64,000 nt of DNA, from contig NZ_CP114040.1 in NCBI RefSeq assembly GCF_026965555.1, positions 2,666,001 through 2,730,000 of the forward strand, in the 5' to 3' direction. The notes under the pieces were generated by a model. That model did no database searches. It saw only the letters and a program-made list of their open reading frames with translations, and was not told where the DNA came from. The DNA comes from Nannocystis punicea (GTDB lineage Bacteria; Myxococcota_A; Polyangia; Nannocystales; Nannocystaceae). Each line of letters opens with the position of its first letter. Position 1 is the stretch's first letter. Positions 21,001 to 27,817 of this stretch are shown here, one piece after another. A program made the translations under genes and the position numbers.

Positions 21001-24000
21001 CGTCCAGCGAGGACCAGTCGTACGTCGGCATCGCGAACGCGACGCTCCTCCGCACCACCTGCAGCGGCTCCGGGACCCCCTGCCACAAGAAAGCCGTCCG
21101 ATACACCGCATGGCGGGCGAACACGGTCTTCCACGCGCTCTCGAGCGCCGCGGCGTCGACGTCGCCTCCTAGCTGCAGCGCGAGCTGGACGGTGTAGGTC
21201 GGCGACTCCGGCTCGTTCAGGGCGTGGAACAACAGCCCCGCCTGCAGCGGCGAGAGCGGGTAGACGCCCTCGACGTCGCGCAGGGTCCCGAACAGCCCGT
21301 CCAGGGTCTGCTGCCCGAGCCGCGCGAGCGGGAAGTCCGAGGGCGTGTAGCCGAACGCCTCGCCCGCCGTGCAGTGAGCGATGATTCGCCGCAGCGAGGC
21401 GACGAACCGGGCCGCGAGCCGCTCCACCGTCGAGTCGTCGTGGATCGCCGAGCTGTACGTCCATTCGAACCGCAGCCGCCCCTGCCACACGCCGCCGTTC
21501 ACCGCCAGCGCGTGCCACAGCTCCATCCGCGAGCTCGTGGTCCGCCCCGTCGGCTCCGCCGCCGGTCCGAACATCCCTCGGCCCTGCGCCCCCATGTCGA
21601 ACTGCCCGAGGTAATTGAAGACCACCGGCGGCTCCACCGAGAGCGCGGCGCGCACCGTCTCGTCCGGGTGCGCGTACCGCAGCCAGCCGTATCCGAAGCC
21701 CCGGTTCGGCACCGATCGAAGCTGTTCCTTGACCCCCTTCAGCAGCGTCGCAGGATCGTCGGTCTCCGGGACCGTCAGCCACACCGGAAACATCGACGTG
21801 AACCAGCCGACGGTGCGGGACACGTCCACGTCCTCGAGCAGCGCCTCGCGCCCGTGCCCTTCGAGGGTGACGCACACCGTGTCCGTCTCGCAGAACGCGC
21901 TCAGCGCCGCCGCGAGCGCCGAGAGCAAGACATCATTGATCTCGGTGCGGTAAGCCGCGCTCACGTCGTGCAGGAGCGCCCGGGTCTCTGCCTCGGACAG
22001 CTCCACGTCCACAGTGCGACTGTCTGCGACCGTGCCCGGCGCCGCCTCGTGGTCCCGCGGCAGCGGCGTGATGCCCCGCGCGCATCGAGCTCGCCAGAAG
22101 TCGAGCTCCTGCGACAGGCCGCCGGCGGCGACGAAGGCGTGCAGCCGCTCCGACCACTGCCGGAACGAGGTCGTCTTGGCCGCGAGCTCCGGCGTCCGTC
22201 CGGCCAGCAGGGCCTCGCAGGCGCGCTCGAGGTCCTCGTGCAAGAGCCGCCAGGACACGCCGTCCACCACGAGGTGATGCACGACGAGCAGCAGCCGCGT
22301 GCCCTCCTCGCCCAGATCCAGCCACGCCGCGCGCGCCACCGGACCCGCGGACAGCGACAGGCTGCTCTGCAACGCGTCGGCCGACGCCTCCACGGCCGCC
22401 CTGCGCGCGCCGGGCGGCAGCGCCGAGAGGTCCGCCCGCTCGAGCGGCAGCGCCACCTCCTCCGCGTGGCTCTGCACCCACCCGGACTCCGCACGGTGAT
22501 ACCGCAAGCGCAGCGCGTCGTGCTGCCGCAATACGACCTGCAACGCCTCGGCCACGATCGCGGGCGACAGCGCGGACGACGGCGTCCACATCCAGGCCTG
22601 ATTGAAATGGTGGGCCTCTGCGGGGCTCTTGCCCAAAAACCACTGCTGGCTCGGCGTCAGCGAGGCCGCGCCGGTCACCGCCTGCTCGGCCACGGCTGCG
22701 CTCGACCTGCGCGCCACCTGCACCAGCTCCGCGACCGTCTGGTGCGTGAACATGTCGCGCACCGTCACGTGCAAGCCGGCTCGCTTGGCCCGACCCACCA
22801 CCTGGATCGCCAGGATCGAATCTCCGCCCAGCGAGAAGAAGTTGTCGTGGATCCCGACCGCCGAGGCGCGCAGCACCTCCGACCAAACTTCCGCGAGCGC
22901 TCGCTCCGCCTCGGTGCGCGGCGCGACGTACGACGTCTCCGCGGCCTGCCGCGTGTCCTTTGGAGCAGGCAGCCGCTTGCGGTCGACCTTGCCGTTGGCG
23001 GAGAGCGGCAGGGCGTCGAGGAAGACGAACGCCGACGGGAGCATGTAGTCGGGCAGGTGGCTCCGCAGGTGCTCGCGCAGCTCGTTCGCCGCGAGAAGGC
23101 CGTCCTTCGCGACGACATAGGCGACGAGGCGCGTGCTCCCCGGCGTGTCCTCTCGCGCGACGACGACGCACGACGCCACCGCGGCGTGGGACGAGAGCGC
23201 CGCCTCGACCTCGCCGAGCTCGACCCGGAAGCCGCGGATCTTGACCTGATGATCGGCGCGCCCGAGGAACTCGAGCTCGCCGTCCTCGTTCCAGCGCGCG
23301 AGGTCGCCGGTGCAGTACATGCGGGCGCCCGGCTCCTTCGCGAAGGGATCCGGCACGAAGCGCTCGGCGGTCATGGCGGGACGATTGAGGTAACCGCGCG
23401 CGAGGCCGACCCCCGCGAGGTGGATCTCACCGGGCATGCCGATGGGCACGGGCCGCTTGGCGGCGTCGAGCACGTGGAGGCGAACGCCGTGCACGGGCCG
23501 GCCGATCGAGAACCTCTCCGGACGCGACGGATCGAACCAGGCCTGGGCGGCGAAGATGCTGAACTCGGTGGGCCCGTAGGAGTTGAGGACCTGGCGGCCC
23601 TCGGCCCACTGCGCCACCAGAGAAGGCGGCGTGCTGTCGCCGGCGAGGGTGATGTGGCGCAGCGCCGGCGCGCGGCAGCGGAGCACGCGCAACATCGCGG
23701 GGGGGATGAAGGAGAACGTGACGGCCCGGTGTTCGAGGCACTCGGCGATGCCCTCGACGGCGTCGTAGGCGTTGCTGGGCAACACGCAGGCGGCGCCGTT
23801 GCACAGCGAGAGCATCCAGTCGACGATCGCGCCGTCGAAGGCGACCGCGGCGCTGAAGAGGATGCGATCGCCGGGATGGACAGGGATGTGCTTGCGCTGG
23901 AAGGCGACGCGGGCGGCGAGGCCTCGGTGCTCGTTGATCACGGGCTTGGGCTTGCCGGTCGAGCCCGAGGTGAAGACGACGTAGTTCGCGTGATCGAGGG

Positions 24001-27000
24001 TCACGCCGCTCGCGGGCGGCGTGATGGGTTGCGAGGCCCACTGCGCCGCATCGACGTCGAGCCGCACCACCGTCACGCCCGGTGCCTCGAAGCGACCCTC
24101 GAGGTCCGCGTGCGTCAGCAACACCGGCGCCCCGGCCTCGGCCAGCAGCAGCGAGAGCCTGTCAGGCGGATACGACGGGTCGAGCGGCACGAAGGCGCCT
24201 CCGGCCTTCAGGATCGCGACCAGACCCACCACCATGGCGAACGACCGCTCGACGCACACCGCGACGCGGACCTCGGGCCCGACGCCGAGCGAGCGCAGGT
24301 GGTGCGCCAGCCGGTTGGCCTGCGCCTCGAATTCGCCGTAGCTCAGCTGCTGGCCGTCCTGCTCGAGCGCCACGGCCTGCGGGGCCTTCGCCGCCTGCTC
24401 GGCGATCAACTCGTGAATGCACCGGGCAGCGGGATCGATCGCCGGCGTGTGGTTCCACGCCGCGAGCTTCTCCGTCTCCTCGTCGGTCAGCAGCTCGAGC
24501 TGCGACAACCGCCTGTCCGGGTGCGCCGCCGCGTCGAGCACCAGCGTCTTCAAGTGCCCGCAAAGCCGCTCCGCAGCCGTTCGTGAGACGCGTGTGGTGT
24601 CGTACAGGACCTCCACGAGGGTCCCCTCGGCCGCGTGTTGCACGGACACGGCCAGGGCGTTCTTGGCCGTCGTCACGCCCTGCGGCACCGCGCCGAGGCG
24701 CGGCGACCAGCCGGACGCGGCGCCGGTCGTCGGCGGCGTCACCTCGAAGAAGGTCACGTCGAACAGCGGATTCTCGCCGGCCTGCCGCGAGAGCCCCTGA
24801 TCCTGCACGACGACGTCGAACGGCAGCGCCTGGTGCTCATAGGCGTCGAGGGCAGTTCGCCGGGCCCGCGCGAGCAGCTCGGCGAACGTCGGATCGCCCG
24901 AGAGGTCGGTCCGCAGCACCACCGTGTTCGTGAAGAACCCCAGCATCCCCTCGGTCCCGGCGATCTGGCGGTTTGCCACCACCGCGCCGAGCCCGAAGTC
25001 CTGCTGGCCGCTGTACCGCGACAGGACCGCCGCGAGCGCGGCGACCCAGGCCATGAAAGGGGTCGCGGCGCTCTCGTGAGCGCGCGCCTGCAGCTGGCGG
25101 CTCGCCTCCGGCGAGAGGCGGAGCGAGACCTGTCCTTCGGGCCCCGAGACCCCTCCCGAAGCGGGAGAAACGATCGAGAGGTCGAGCCGCGGTACGTCGG
25201 AGAGGGCCTCCTTCCAGTGGGCCCGTGACGCCGCGAGCCCGTCGCCGGCGAGCGCCGACCGCTCTGCCCGCGCATAATCCGAGTACTGGTGGGCGAGGGG
25301 AGGCAGAGCGGCCGTCGCCCCGCGGCGCGACGCTTCGTACAGGGACGAGAGCTCCGCGAGCAGCAGCCCCCAGGACCACTCGTCGGTGATGATGTGATGC
25401 TGATGCACGACGACGACGTGCCTGTCCGCGGCTGTCGTCACGGCCAGGACACGGGTCAGGGGCCCGCGCTCCAGGTCGAAGCGGGTCTCCACCTCCGCGG
25501 CGAGCATCGCCCGCACCGCCGCATCGCGCTCCGCTTCGGGCAGCGACGAGACGTCCTCCACGCGGATCGGGATCCACACGTCGTCGGACACGGCTCGCCG
25601 CGGCGTGCCGTCCACCTCCGGATAGGTCGTGCGAAGGATCTGGTGGCGCAATGCCAGCGCGCGCACGCTCTCCCGCAGCGCCGGAGCACACAGCGCGGAC
25701 GCCACCTCGAACACGTGCGGGATCTGGTACGACCTCGCCTGGGGCGACAGTTTTTCAAGGAACCAGATGCGCCGCTCCGTGCCCGACAGGCCCTCGAACG
25801 GCGCCTCGCCGTCCGCTCGCGGCGAGAGGCCGATCTGCGGCGCCGGTCGCTCCGCCCTCGTGTCCCAGAGGCCCGCCAGCGCCTCGATCGTCGGGTTGCG
25901 AAGCAGCGCGGCCAGGCTCGGCGCGGCCCCGAACCGCGCCTGGATGGCGGATACGACGCGAAGGGCGAGGAGCGAATGACCACCCAGCAGGAAGAAATTG
26001 TCGCGGACGCCGATGGGGCGCACCTCGAGCAGCTCTTCCCAGATGGCCACGAGGGCGCGCTCGCCGTCGGTCCGCGGCGCCACGTATGCCTCGTCCGCGC
26101 TGCGGGTCGTCTCGGGGGCGGGCAGGGCCTTGCGATCGACCTTGCCGTTGGGGTTGAGCGGTAGCGCGTCGAGGAAGACGAACGCTGCGGGGACCATGTA
26201 CTCCGGCACTCTCGCGCCGAGCGACGCTCGCAGCTCGCTCACCGCGGCGCCGTCGCCGACCACGTAGGCCACCAGCCGCTTGTCGCCGGTCGCATCCTCG
26301 CGAGCCACGACGACGCAGTCACGCACCGACGGGTGCGCCGCGAGTGCGGCCTCGATCTCGCCGAGCTCGATGCGGAAGCCGCGAATCTTGACCTGGTGGT
26401 CGATGCGGCCGAGGAACTCGAGCGCGCCGTCGTCGCGAAAGCGCGCCAGGTCGCCGGTGCGATACATGCGGGCGCCGGGCTCGGGCGCGTATGGATCGGG
26501 AATGAATCGCTCCGCCGTCAGGCCGGGGCGATTCATGTAACCGCGTGCGAGCTGCACGCCCGACAGATACAGCTCTCCAGCGACGCCGACGGGCACAGGG
26601 CGGAGCGCAGCGTCGAGCACGTAGGTGCGGGTGTTGTCGATCGGCCGCCCGATCGGCACCGGCCCCGTCTCCTCGGGCCGGCAGGCATGGCTCGTGACGT
26701 CGATCGCGGCTTCGGTGGGGCCGTAGAGGTTGTGGAGCTCGCCCCAGTTGCCCGCATACCAGGCTGCCCGCAAGTGCTCGGGCAACGCCTCGCCGCTGGC
26801 GAACACGTGGCGCAGCGCCGTCCGCTCGCGCGGCTCCGTCGCCGCCAGGAACACGCCGAGCATCGACGGGACGAAGTGCGCCACGGTGACGCCGGTCGCC
26901 GCGATGAGTGCCGCGAGATAGCGCGGATCCTTGTGCCCCTCGGGCGCGGCGATCACCATGCGGGCGCCCTCGAGCAGCGGCCACCACAGCTCCCAGCCGG

Positions 27001-27817
27001 ACACGTCGAACGACAGCGGCGTCTTCTGCAGGATCGCGTCGCAGGGGTTCAGGCCGTAGGCCCGCTGCATCCAGCGCAGGCGGTTGTAGAGGCCGCGATG
27101 GGTGTTGAGGACCCCCTTGGGTCGCCCCGTCGAGCCCGAGGTGTAGATGACGTAGATCGCGTGATCGGGCCCGACGTGGACCGCAGGGGGCGTACGCGGC
27201 TGATGCTGCCATTCGGGCGCATCGAGGTGCACGACCACGACCTCGTGCGGCGGAAGGCTGTCTCGCAGGTGCGTCTGCGTGAGCAGCACGGCGGGCCGTG
27301 CGTCGGCCAGCATGAAGGCCAGCCGCTCTTGCGGATAGCTCGGGTCGAGCGGCACGTAGGCGCCGCCCGCCTTCAAGATGGCCAGCAGCCCGACGACCAT
27401 CTCGAGCGACCGCTCGACGCACAGCCCGACCAGCACCTCCGGGCCGACGCCGAGTCCGCGGAGGTGATGGGCCAGCTGGTTCGCGCGCTCGTCGAGCTCG
27501 CGGTACGTCCGCTGCTGGTCGCCGAACACCAGCGCCACGGCGTCCGGCGTCCGCGCGACCTGGTCCGCGAACAGCTCGTGGACGCACCGCGCCGGCGGAT
27601 ACGCCACCGCCGTGTCGTTCCACGCCGCCAGCTGACGCAGCTCGTCCGAGGCGAGCAGGGGCAGGTGGCCAATCGGGCTGTTCGGGTCGGCCACGGCGGC
27701 CCAGAGGAGCACGTCCCCGGCGTGGTCGTGGCTGCCTGCATCCTGCTGCGCCGCGACATTCTGCTCCGACCTCGGCTCGACCCCGCAAACGTCCCGGCTC
27801 TCGTCGTGCATGCTCAT
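10514..27817 (-). CDS. Five-module non-ribosomal peptide synthetase
   Basis: A 5767-residue enzyme with the order A-T / C-A-T-E / C-A-T / C-A-T / C-A-T-E. The carrier serines are residues 615, 1667, 3178, 4225 and 5278. T1, T3 and T4 read LGGHSLL; T2 and T5, which precede E domains, read LGGDSIL. The first module has no condensation domain, only a short remnant of a C-domain tail, so it loads the first amino acid unacylated. All A domains keep the YTSGSTG or FTSGSTG loop and the GKVDRK lysine. Active-site codes predict Ser, unknown, Ser, the same unknown, and Gly. The protein ends in an epimerisation domain with no thioesterase or reductase, so release is unexplained. MbtH and an exporter are close by. 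The start ATG (27817) gives MSMHDESRDV. Modules are described separately. Confidence 0.97.
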   Translation of the reverse strand: MSMHDESRDVCGVEPRSEQNVAAQQDAGSHDHAGDVLLWAAVADPNSPIGHLPLLASDELRQLAAWNDTAVAYPPARCVHELFADQVARTPDAVALVFGDQQRTYRELDERANQLAHHLRGLGVGPEVLVGLCVERSLEMVVGLLAILKAGGAYVPLDPSYPQERLAFMLADARPAVLLTQTHLRDSLPPHEVVVVHLDAPEWQHQPRTPPAVHVGPDHAIYVIYTSGSTGRPKGVLNTHRGLYNRLRWMQRAYGLNPCDAILQKTPLSFDVSGWELWWPLLEGARMVIAAPEGHKDPRYLAALIAATGVTVAHFVPSMLGVFLAATEPRERTALRHVFASGEALPEHLRAAWYAGNWGELHNLYGPTEAAIDVTSHACRPEETGPVPIGRPIDNTRTYVLDAALRPVPVGVAGELYLSGVQLARGYMNRPGLTAERFIPDPYAPEPGARMYRTGDLARFRDDGALEFLGRIDHQVKIRGFRIELGEIEAALAAHPSVRDCVVVAREDATGDKRLVAYVVGDGAAVSELRASLGARVPEYMVPAAFVFLDALPLNPNGKVDRKALPAPETTRSADEAYVAPRTDGERALVAIWEELLEVRPIGVRDNFFLLGGHSLLALRVVSAIQARFGAAPSLAALLRNPTIEALAGLWDTRAERPAPQIGLSPRADGEAPFEGLSGTERRIWFLEKLSPQARSYQIPHVFEVASALCAPALRESVRALALRHQILRTTYPEVDGTPRRAVSDDVWIPIRVEDVSSLPEAERDAAVRAMLAAEVETRFDLERGPLTRVLAVTTAADRHVVVVHQHHIITDEWSWGLLLAELSSLYEASRRGATAALPPLAHQYSDYARAERSALAGDGLAASRAHWKEALSDVPRLDLSIVSPASGGVSGPEGQVSLRLSPEASRQLQARAHESAATPFMAWVAALAAVLSRYSGQQDFGLGAVVANRQIAGTEGMLGFFTNTVVLRTDLSGDPTFAELLARARRTALDAYEHQALPFDVVVQDQGLSRQAGENPLFDVTFFEVTPPTTGAASGWSPRLGAVPQGVTTAKNALAVSVQHAAEGTLVEVLYDTTRVSRTAAERLCGHLKTLVLDAAAHPDRRLSQLELLTDEETEKLAAWNHTPAIDPAARCIHELIAEQAAKAPQAVALEQDGQQLSYGEFEAQANRLAHHLRSLGVGPEVRVAVCVERSFAMVVGLVAILKAGGAFVPLDPSYPPDRLSLLLAEAGAPVLLTHADLEGRFEAPGVTVVRLDVDAAQWASQPITPPASGVTLDHANYVVFTSGSTGKPKPVINEHRGLAARVAFQRKHIPVHPGDRILFSAAVAFDGAIVDWMLSLCNGAACVLPSNAYDAVEGIAECLEHRAVTFSFIPPAMLRVLRCRAPALRHITLAGDSTPPSLVAQWAEGRQVLNSYGPTEFSIFAAQAWFDPSRPERFSIGRPVHGVRLHVLDAAKRPVPIGMPGEIHLAGVGLARGYLNRPAMTAERFVPDPFAKEPGARMYCTGDLARWNEDGELEFLGRADHQVKIRGFRVELGEVEAALSSHAAVASCVVVAREDTPGSTRLVAYVVAKDGLLAANELREHLRSHLPDYMLPSAFVFLDALPLSANGKVDRKRLPAPKDTRQAAETSYVAPRTEAERALAEVWSEVLRASAVGIHDNFFSLGGDSILAIQVVGRAKRAGLHVTVRDMFTHQTVAELVQVARRSSAAVAEQAVTGAASLTPSQQWFLGKSPAEAHHFNQAWMWTPSSALSPAIVAEALQVVLRQHDALRLRYHRAESGWVQSHAEEVALPLERADLSALPPGARRAAVEASADALQSSLSLSAGPVARAAWLDLGEEGTRLLLVVHHLVVDGVSWRLLHEDLERACEALLAGRTPELAAKTTSFRQWSERLHAFVAAGGLSQELDFWRARCARGITPLPRDHEAAPGTVADSRTVDVELSEAETRALLHDVSAAYRTEINDVLLSALAAALSAFCETDTVCVTLEGHGREALLEDVDVSRTVGWFTSMFPVWLTVPETDDPATLLKGVKEQLRSVPNRGFGYGWLRYAHPDETVRAALSVEPPVVFNYLGQFDMGAQGRGMFGPAAEPTGRTTSSRMELWHALAVNGGVWQGRLRFEWTYSSAIHDDSTVERLAARFVASLRRIIAHCTAGEAFGYTPSDFPLARLGQQTLDGLFGTLRDVEGVYPLSPLQAGLLFHALNEPESPTYTVQLALQLGGDVDAAALESAWKTVFARHAVYRTAFLWQGVPEPLQVVRRSVAFAMPTYDWSSLDADEAEARWEALRREERAAGFDFGRAPLARVVLVRMPGGRTWLVKTTHHILADGWSMPVVLGELQAAYAAYRGGRRLALPEPVAYERYIAWLATRDEKASSAFFAAYLAGVEEPTRLPFPPPAAMPAAATREHRHRDASLTAAETEELTAFARRHGLTLNTVVQGALAQLLGRITGRTDVVFGMTTSGRSAPLRGIERMVGLFINTLPLRARWSGSEGVLEWLQRLQAEQVELRVHEATPLYEVQRASAVGGGRALFDTLLVFENYPVDEAAQQAEALPIEGFQAFEQTSYPLAITVAAGTTLDLRWMWEPAALRGEDIEQLWGHLRTVLLDMVAHPDRRLSELGLLTEAEHAKLAAWNDTAVAYPPARCVHELFADQVARTPDAVALVFGDQALTYRELDERANQLAHHLRGLGVGPEVLVGLCVERSLEMLVGLLAILKAGGAYVPLDPSYPQERLAFMLADARPAVLLTQTRLRDSLPPHEIVVVHLDAPEWQHQPRTPPAVRVGPDHAIYVIYTSGSTGRPKGVLNTHRGLYNRLRWMQRAYGLNASDAILQKTPLSFDVSGWELWWPLLEGARMVIAAPEGHKDPRYLAALIAATGVTVAHFVPSMLGVFLAATEPRERTALRYVFASGEALPEHLRAAWYAGNRGELHNLYGPTEAAIDVTSHACRPEETGPVPIGRPIDNTRTYVLDAALRPVPVGVAGELYLSGVQLARGYMNRPGLTAERFVPDPHSPEAGARMYRTGDLARFRDDGALEFLGRIDHQVKIRGFRIELGEIEAALAAHPSVRDCVVVAREDATGDKRLVAYVVGDAAALSELRASLGAGLPEYMVPSAFVFLDALPLSPNGKVDRKALPAPEATRGADETFMAPRTDLERALVAIWEELLEVCPIGIDDDFFALGGHSLLAVRVLSAVKTRLGLGLTLATLLQRPTVAALAALLDGTRPAPAAPLSPSPRGAAEPAYDGLSGTERRIWFVDKLAPEARSYQVPHVFVVRGTLSEPALRQSVQRLAERQEILRTTYPEVDGVLTRVVADGVSIPLRVEDVSALSESAREVALRAHLEAEIAVPFDLASGPLTRVLVVSLEAEHHVLLVLQHHIITDEWSSGVLLSELSRLYEACCRGETADLPALSYQFADHARAEQEALTTGGFAASRAYWKDRLAGVPRLELPIVRTAPGRGPEASVALRVPQEASRGLQALARDHGCTPFMAWVAALTAVLSRYSDQSDFGLGAVIANREVPGTADLLGFFTNTVALRTDLSGDPTFAELLARARRTALDAYEHQALPFDVVVQDQGLSRQAGENPLFDVTFFEVTPPTTGAASGWSPRLGAAPQGLATAKNALAVSVQHAAEGTLVEVLYDTTRVSRTAAERLCGHLKTLVLDAAAHPDRRVSQLELLTDEETEKLAAWNDTPAIDPAARCIHELIAEQAAKAPQAVALEQDGQQLSYGEFEAQANRLAHHLRALGVGPEVRVAVCVERSFAMVVGLVAILKAGGAFVPLDPSYPPDRLSLLLAEAEAPVLLTHADVRLSAPGVTVVRLDVDAAQWASQPITPPASGVTLEHANYVVFTSGSTGKPKPVINEHRGLAARVAFQRQHIPVHPGDRILFSAAVAFDGAIVDWMLSLCNGAACVLPSNAYDAVEGIAECLEHRAITFSFIPPAMLRVLRCRAPALRHITLAGDSTPPSLVAQWAEGRQVLNSYGPTEFSIFAAQAWFDPSRPERFSIGRPVHGVRLHVLDAAKRPVPIGMPGEIHLAGVGLARGYLNRPAMTAERFVPDPFAKEPGARMYCTGDLARWNEDGELEFLGRADHQVKIRGFRVELGEVEAALSSHAAVASCVVVAREDTPGSTRLVAYAVAKDGALAANELREHLRSHLPDYMLPSAFVFLDALPLSANGKVDRKALPAPEATRGADETFVAPRTDVERALVAIWEELLGVRPIGIEDDFFALGGHSLLAVRVASAVKTRLGLGLTLATLLRQPTVAALAALLAGTETRPAPALSPSPRGAVEPAYDALSGTERRIWFVDELAPEARSYQVPHVFVVRGALSEPALRQSVKRLAERQEILRTTYPEVDGVLTRRVADSVSIPLRVEDVSALPEPARAAALRAHLEAEIGSRFDLATGPLTRVLVVSLEAEHHVVLVLQHHIITDEWSSGVLLSELSRLYDACCRGEAAELPALSYQFADYARAEQEALTTGGFAASRAYWKDKLARVPRLELPIVRPAPARGPGLEASVALRVPQEASRGLQALARAHGCTPFMAWVAAVTAVLSRYSGQQDFGLGAVIANREVPGTADLLGFFTNTVVLRTDLSGDPTFAELLARARRTALDAYEHQALPFDVVVQDQGLSRQAGENPLFDVTFFEVTPPTAGAVAGWSPLLDAVTTGVVTAKQALALGVLHDAEGTEVSLTYDTTRVDAGAVERLGRHLQVLVQDGVLHPDRRLSQLDLLTEAEHAKLAAWNDTAVAYPAERCVHELFAEQARRTPAAVALVFGEQRLTYQELDERSNQLAHHLRGLGVGPEVLVALCVERSLEMVTGLLGILKAGGAYVPLDPSYPQERLAFMLTDARPAVLLTQARLRDSLPPHEVATVHLDAGAPVWQQPRTSLAVPVRPDHASYVLYTSGSTGRPKGVQILHAALTNLLHSFAEQTGIGPRDAMLAVTSMSFDIAGLELFMPLIRGASIYLASRDDASNGEALVSALDRATMMQATPATWRMVLDAGWKGDRPLQVLCGGEAMTPDLAVELARRASPVWNAYGPTETTIWSALSRVDSGRGPVRLGRGIANTQLHVVDKNLRPTPVGVPGELYIGGAGLARGYLGRPALTAERFVPDPFSAVPGARMYRTGDLVRWDANGELEFLGRIDHQVKIRGFRIELGEIEAVLSSHPSVRACAVVVWEPAPGDRRLVAHVVLGERGCTDDALREHLGAALPTYMVPSLFVRRTALPLSPAGKVDRKALPPPDATRDAVATSCVAPRTEAERVLAELWSAVLQVSPLGIHDNFFSLGGDSILAIQVIGRAKRAGLHLTARDMFTHQTVAQLALVVRRESAVLAEQGAVVGTVPLTPIQRWFLDGDPVDAHHYCPAVRWTPPPALTPEIAAEALRVVAEQHDAVRLRYRRTESGWVQEHETGATLALERVDLSALDRSVRDAAAAEAVARLQRGMNLSSGPVCRAAWLDLGEEGAQLVLVMHHLVTDGVSWRIVCEDLQHTCDALIAGRTPELGPKTTSLRQWSEQLHAFVAGGGLSAELGYWQAQCARRMTPIVRDRDCAPGTFGDSRTVESELSPADTSALLRAVGSAHGTEIDAVLLSALASALSAASGADTVCVALQHHGREPVVADVDVSRTLGWFSSLFPLWLSVLPGCAPAVLLNDVKEQLRCVPGRGLGYGWLRYAHPDAKVRASLSVPMPVVFNYLGQHEAGSPWTFDGTAHTSLSPNMALFHELVVSCIVVDGRLRLSWSFSGAVHETSTIERIAEAFLSSLRRLIACCTSVDGEETAWN
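10528..10537 (-). promoter_or_regulatory. Ribosome binding site of the gene after the NRPS
   Basis: On the minus strand these bases read GGGGAGGAGA, a near-perfect Shine-Dalgarno inside the last NRPS codons. It sits 4 bases from the TTG at 10523 and decides that start over the ATG at 10556, which lies upstream of it. Confidence 0.6.
15032..18172 (-). other. NRPS module 4: C-A(unknown)-T
   Basis: Residues about 3216-4262. C domain with HHIITDEWS (first His 3370), A4 with the same unassigned pocket D-G-V-F-T-A-S-I-F-K as A2, carrier serine 4225 in LGGHSLL. Unlike module 2 it has no E domain, so the same amino acid should appear once as D and once as L. Confidence 0.85.
18173..21337 (-). other. 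NRPS module 3: C-A(Ser)-T
   Basis: Residues about 2161-3215. The C domain opens VYPLSPLQAGLLFH and has HHILADGWS (first His 2319). This form differs from the other three C domains and fits a D-donor condensation domain that follows an epimerisation domain. The A3 pocket again reads D-V-W-H-F-S-L-I-D-K, so serine. The carrier serine is 3178. Confidence 0.85.
18352..27628. repeat. Long near-identical duplications inside the NRPS gene
   Basis: The A1 segment (about 26041-27620) matches the A3 segment (about 18352-19931) at a constant offset of 7689 bases without indels. The A2 segment (about 22980-24900) matches the A4 segment (about 15300-17230) at an offset of 7677-7683, with one 6-base indel. 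The end of the C domains (for example around 13920, 17063 and 24748) is also shared three ways. This means recent duplication or gene conversion between modules, and a risk of misassembly. Confidence 0.8.
21338..25867 (-). other. NRPS module 2: C-A(unknown)-T-E
   Basis: Residues about 651-2160. The C domain starts SGTERRIWFLEKL and has the active site HHIITDEW (first His 807), in which the usual Gly after Asp is Glu. The A2 pocket reads D-G-V-F-T-A-S-I-F-K, a code I cannot assign. The carrier serine is 1667. The E domain is complete: HHLVVDGVSW (first His 1847), EGHGRE (Glu 1986) and NYLGQF. The residue added here should be handed on in D form. Confidence 0.85.
25868..27817 (-). other. NRPS module 1: A(Ser)-T loading module
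   Basis: Residues 1 to about 650. Residues 50-65 match the C-terminal tail of condensation domains, then A1 follows (about 65-570). Reading the ten binding-pocket positions by alignment to PheA gives D-V-W-H-F-S-L-I-D-K, the classic serine code. The carrier serine is 615. The DNA of this A domain is nearly identical to that of module 3 at a constant offset of 7689 bases. Confidence 0.85.
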
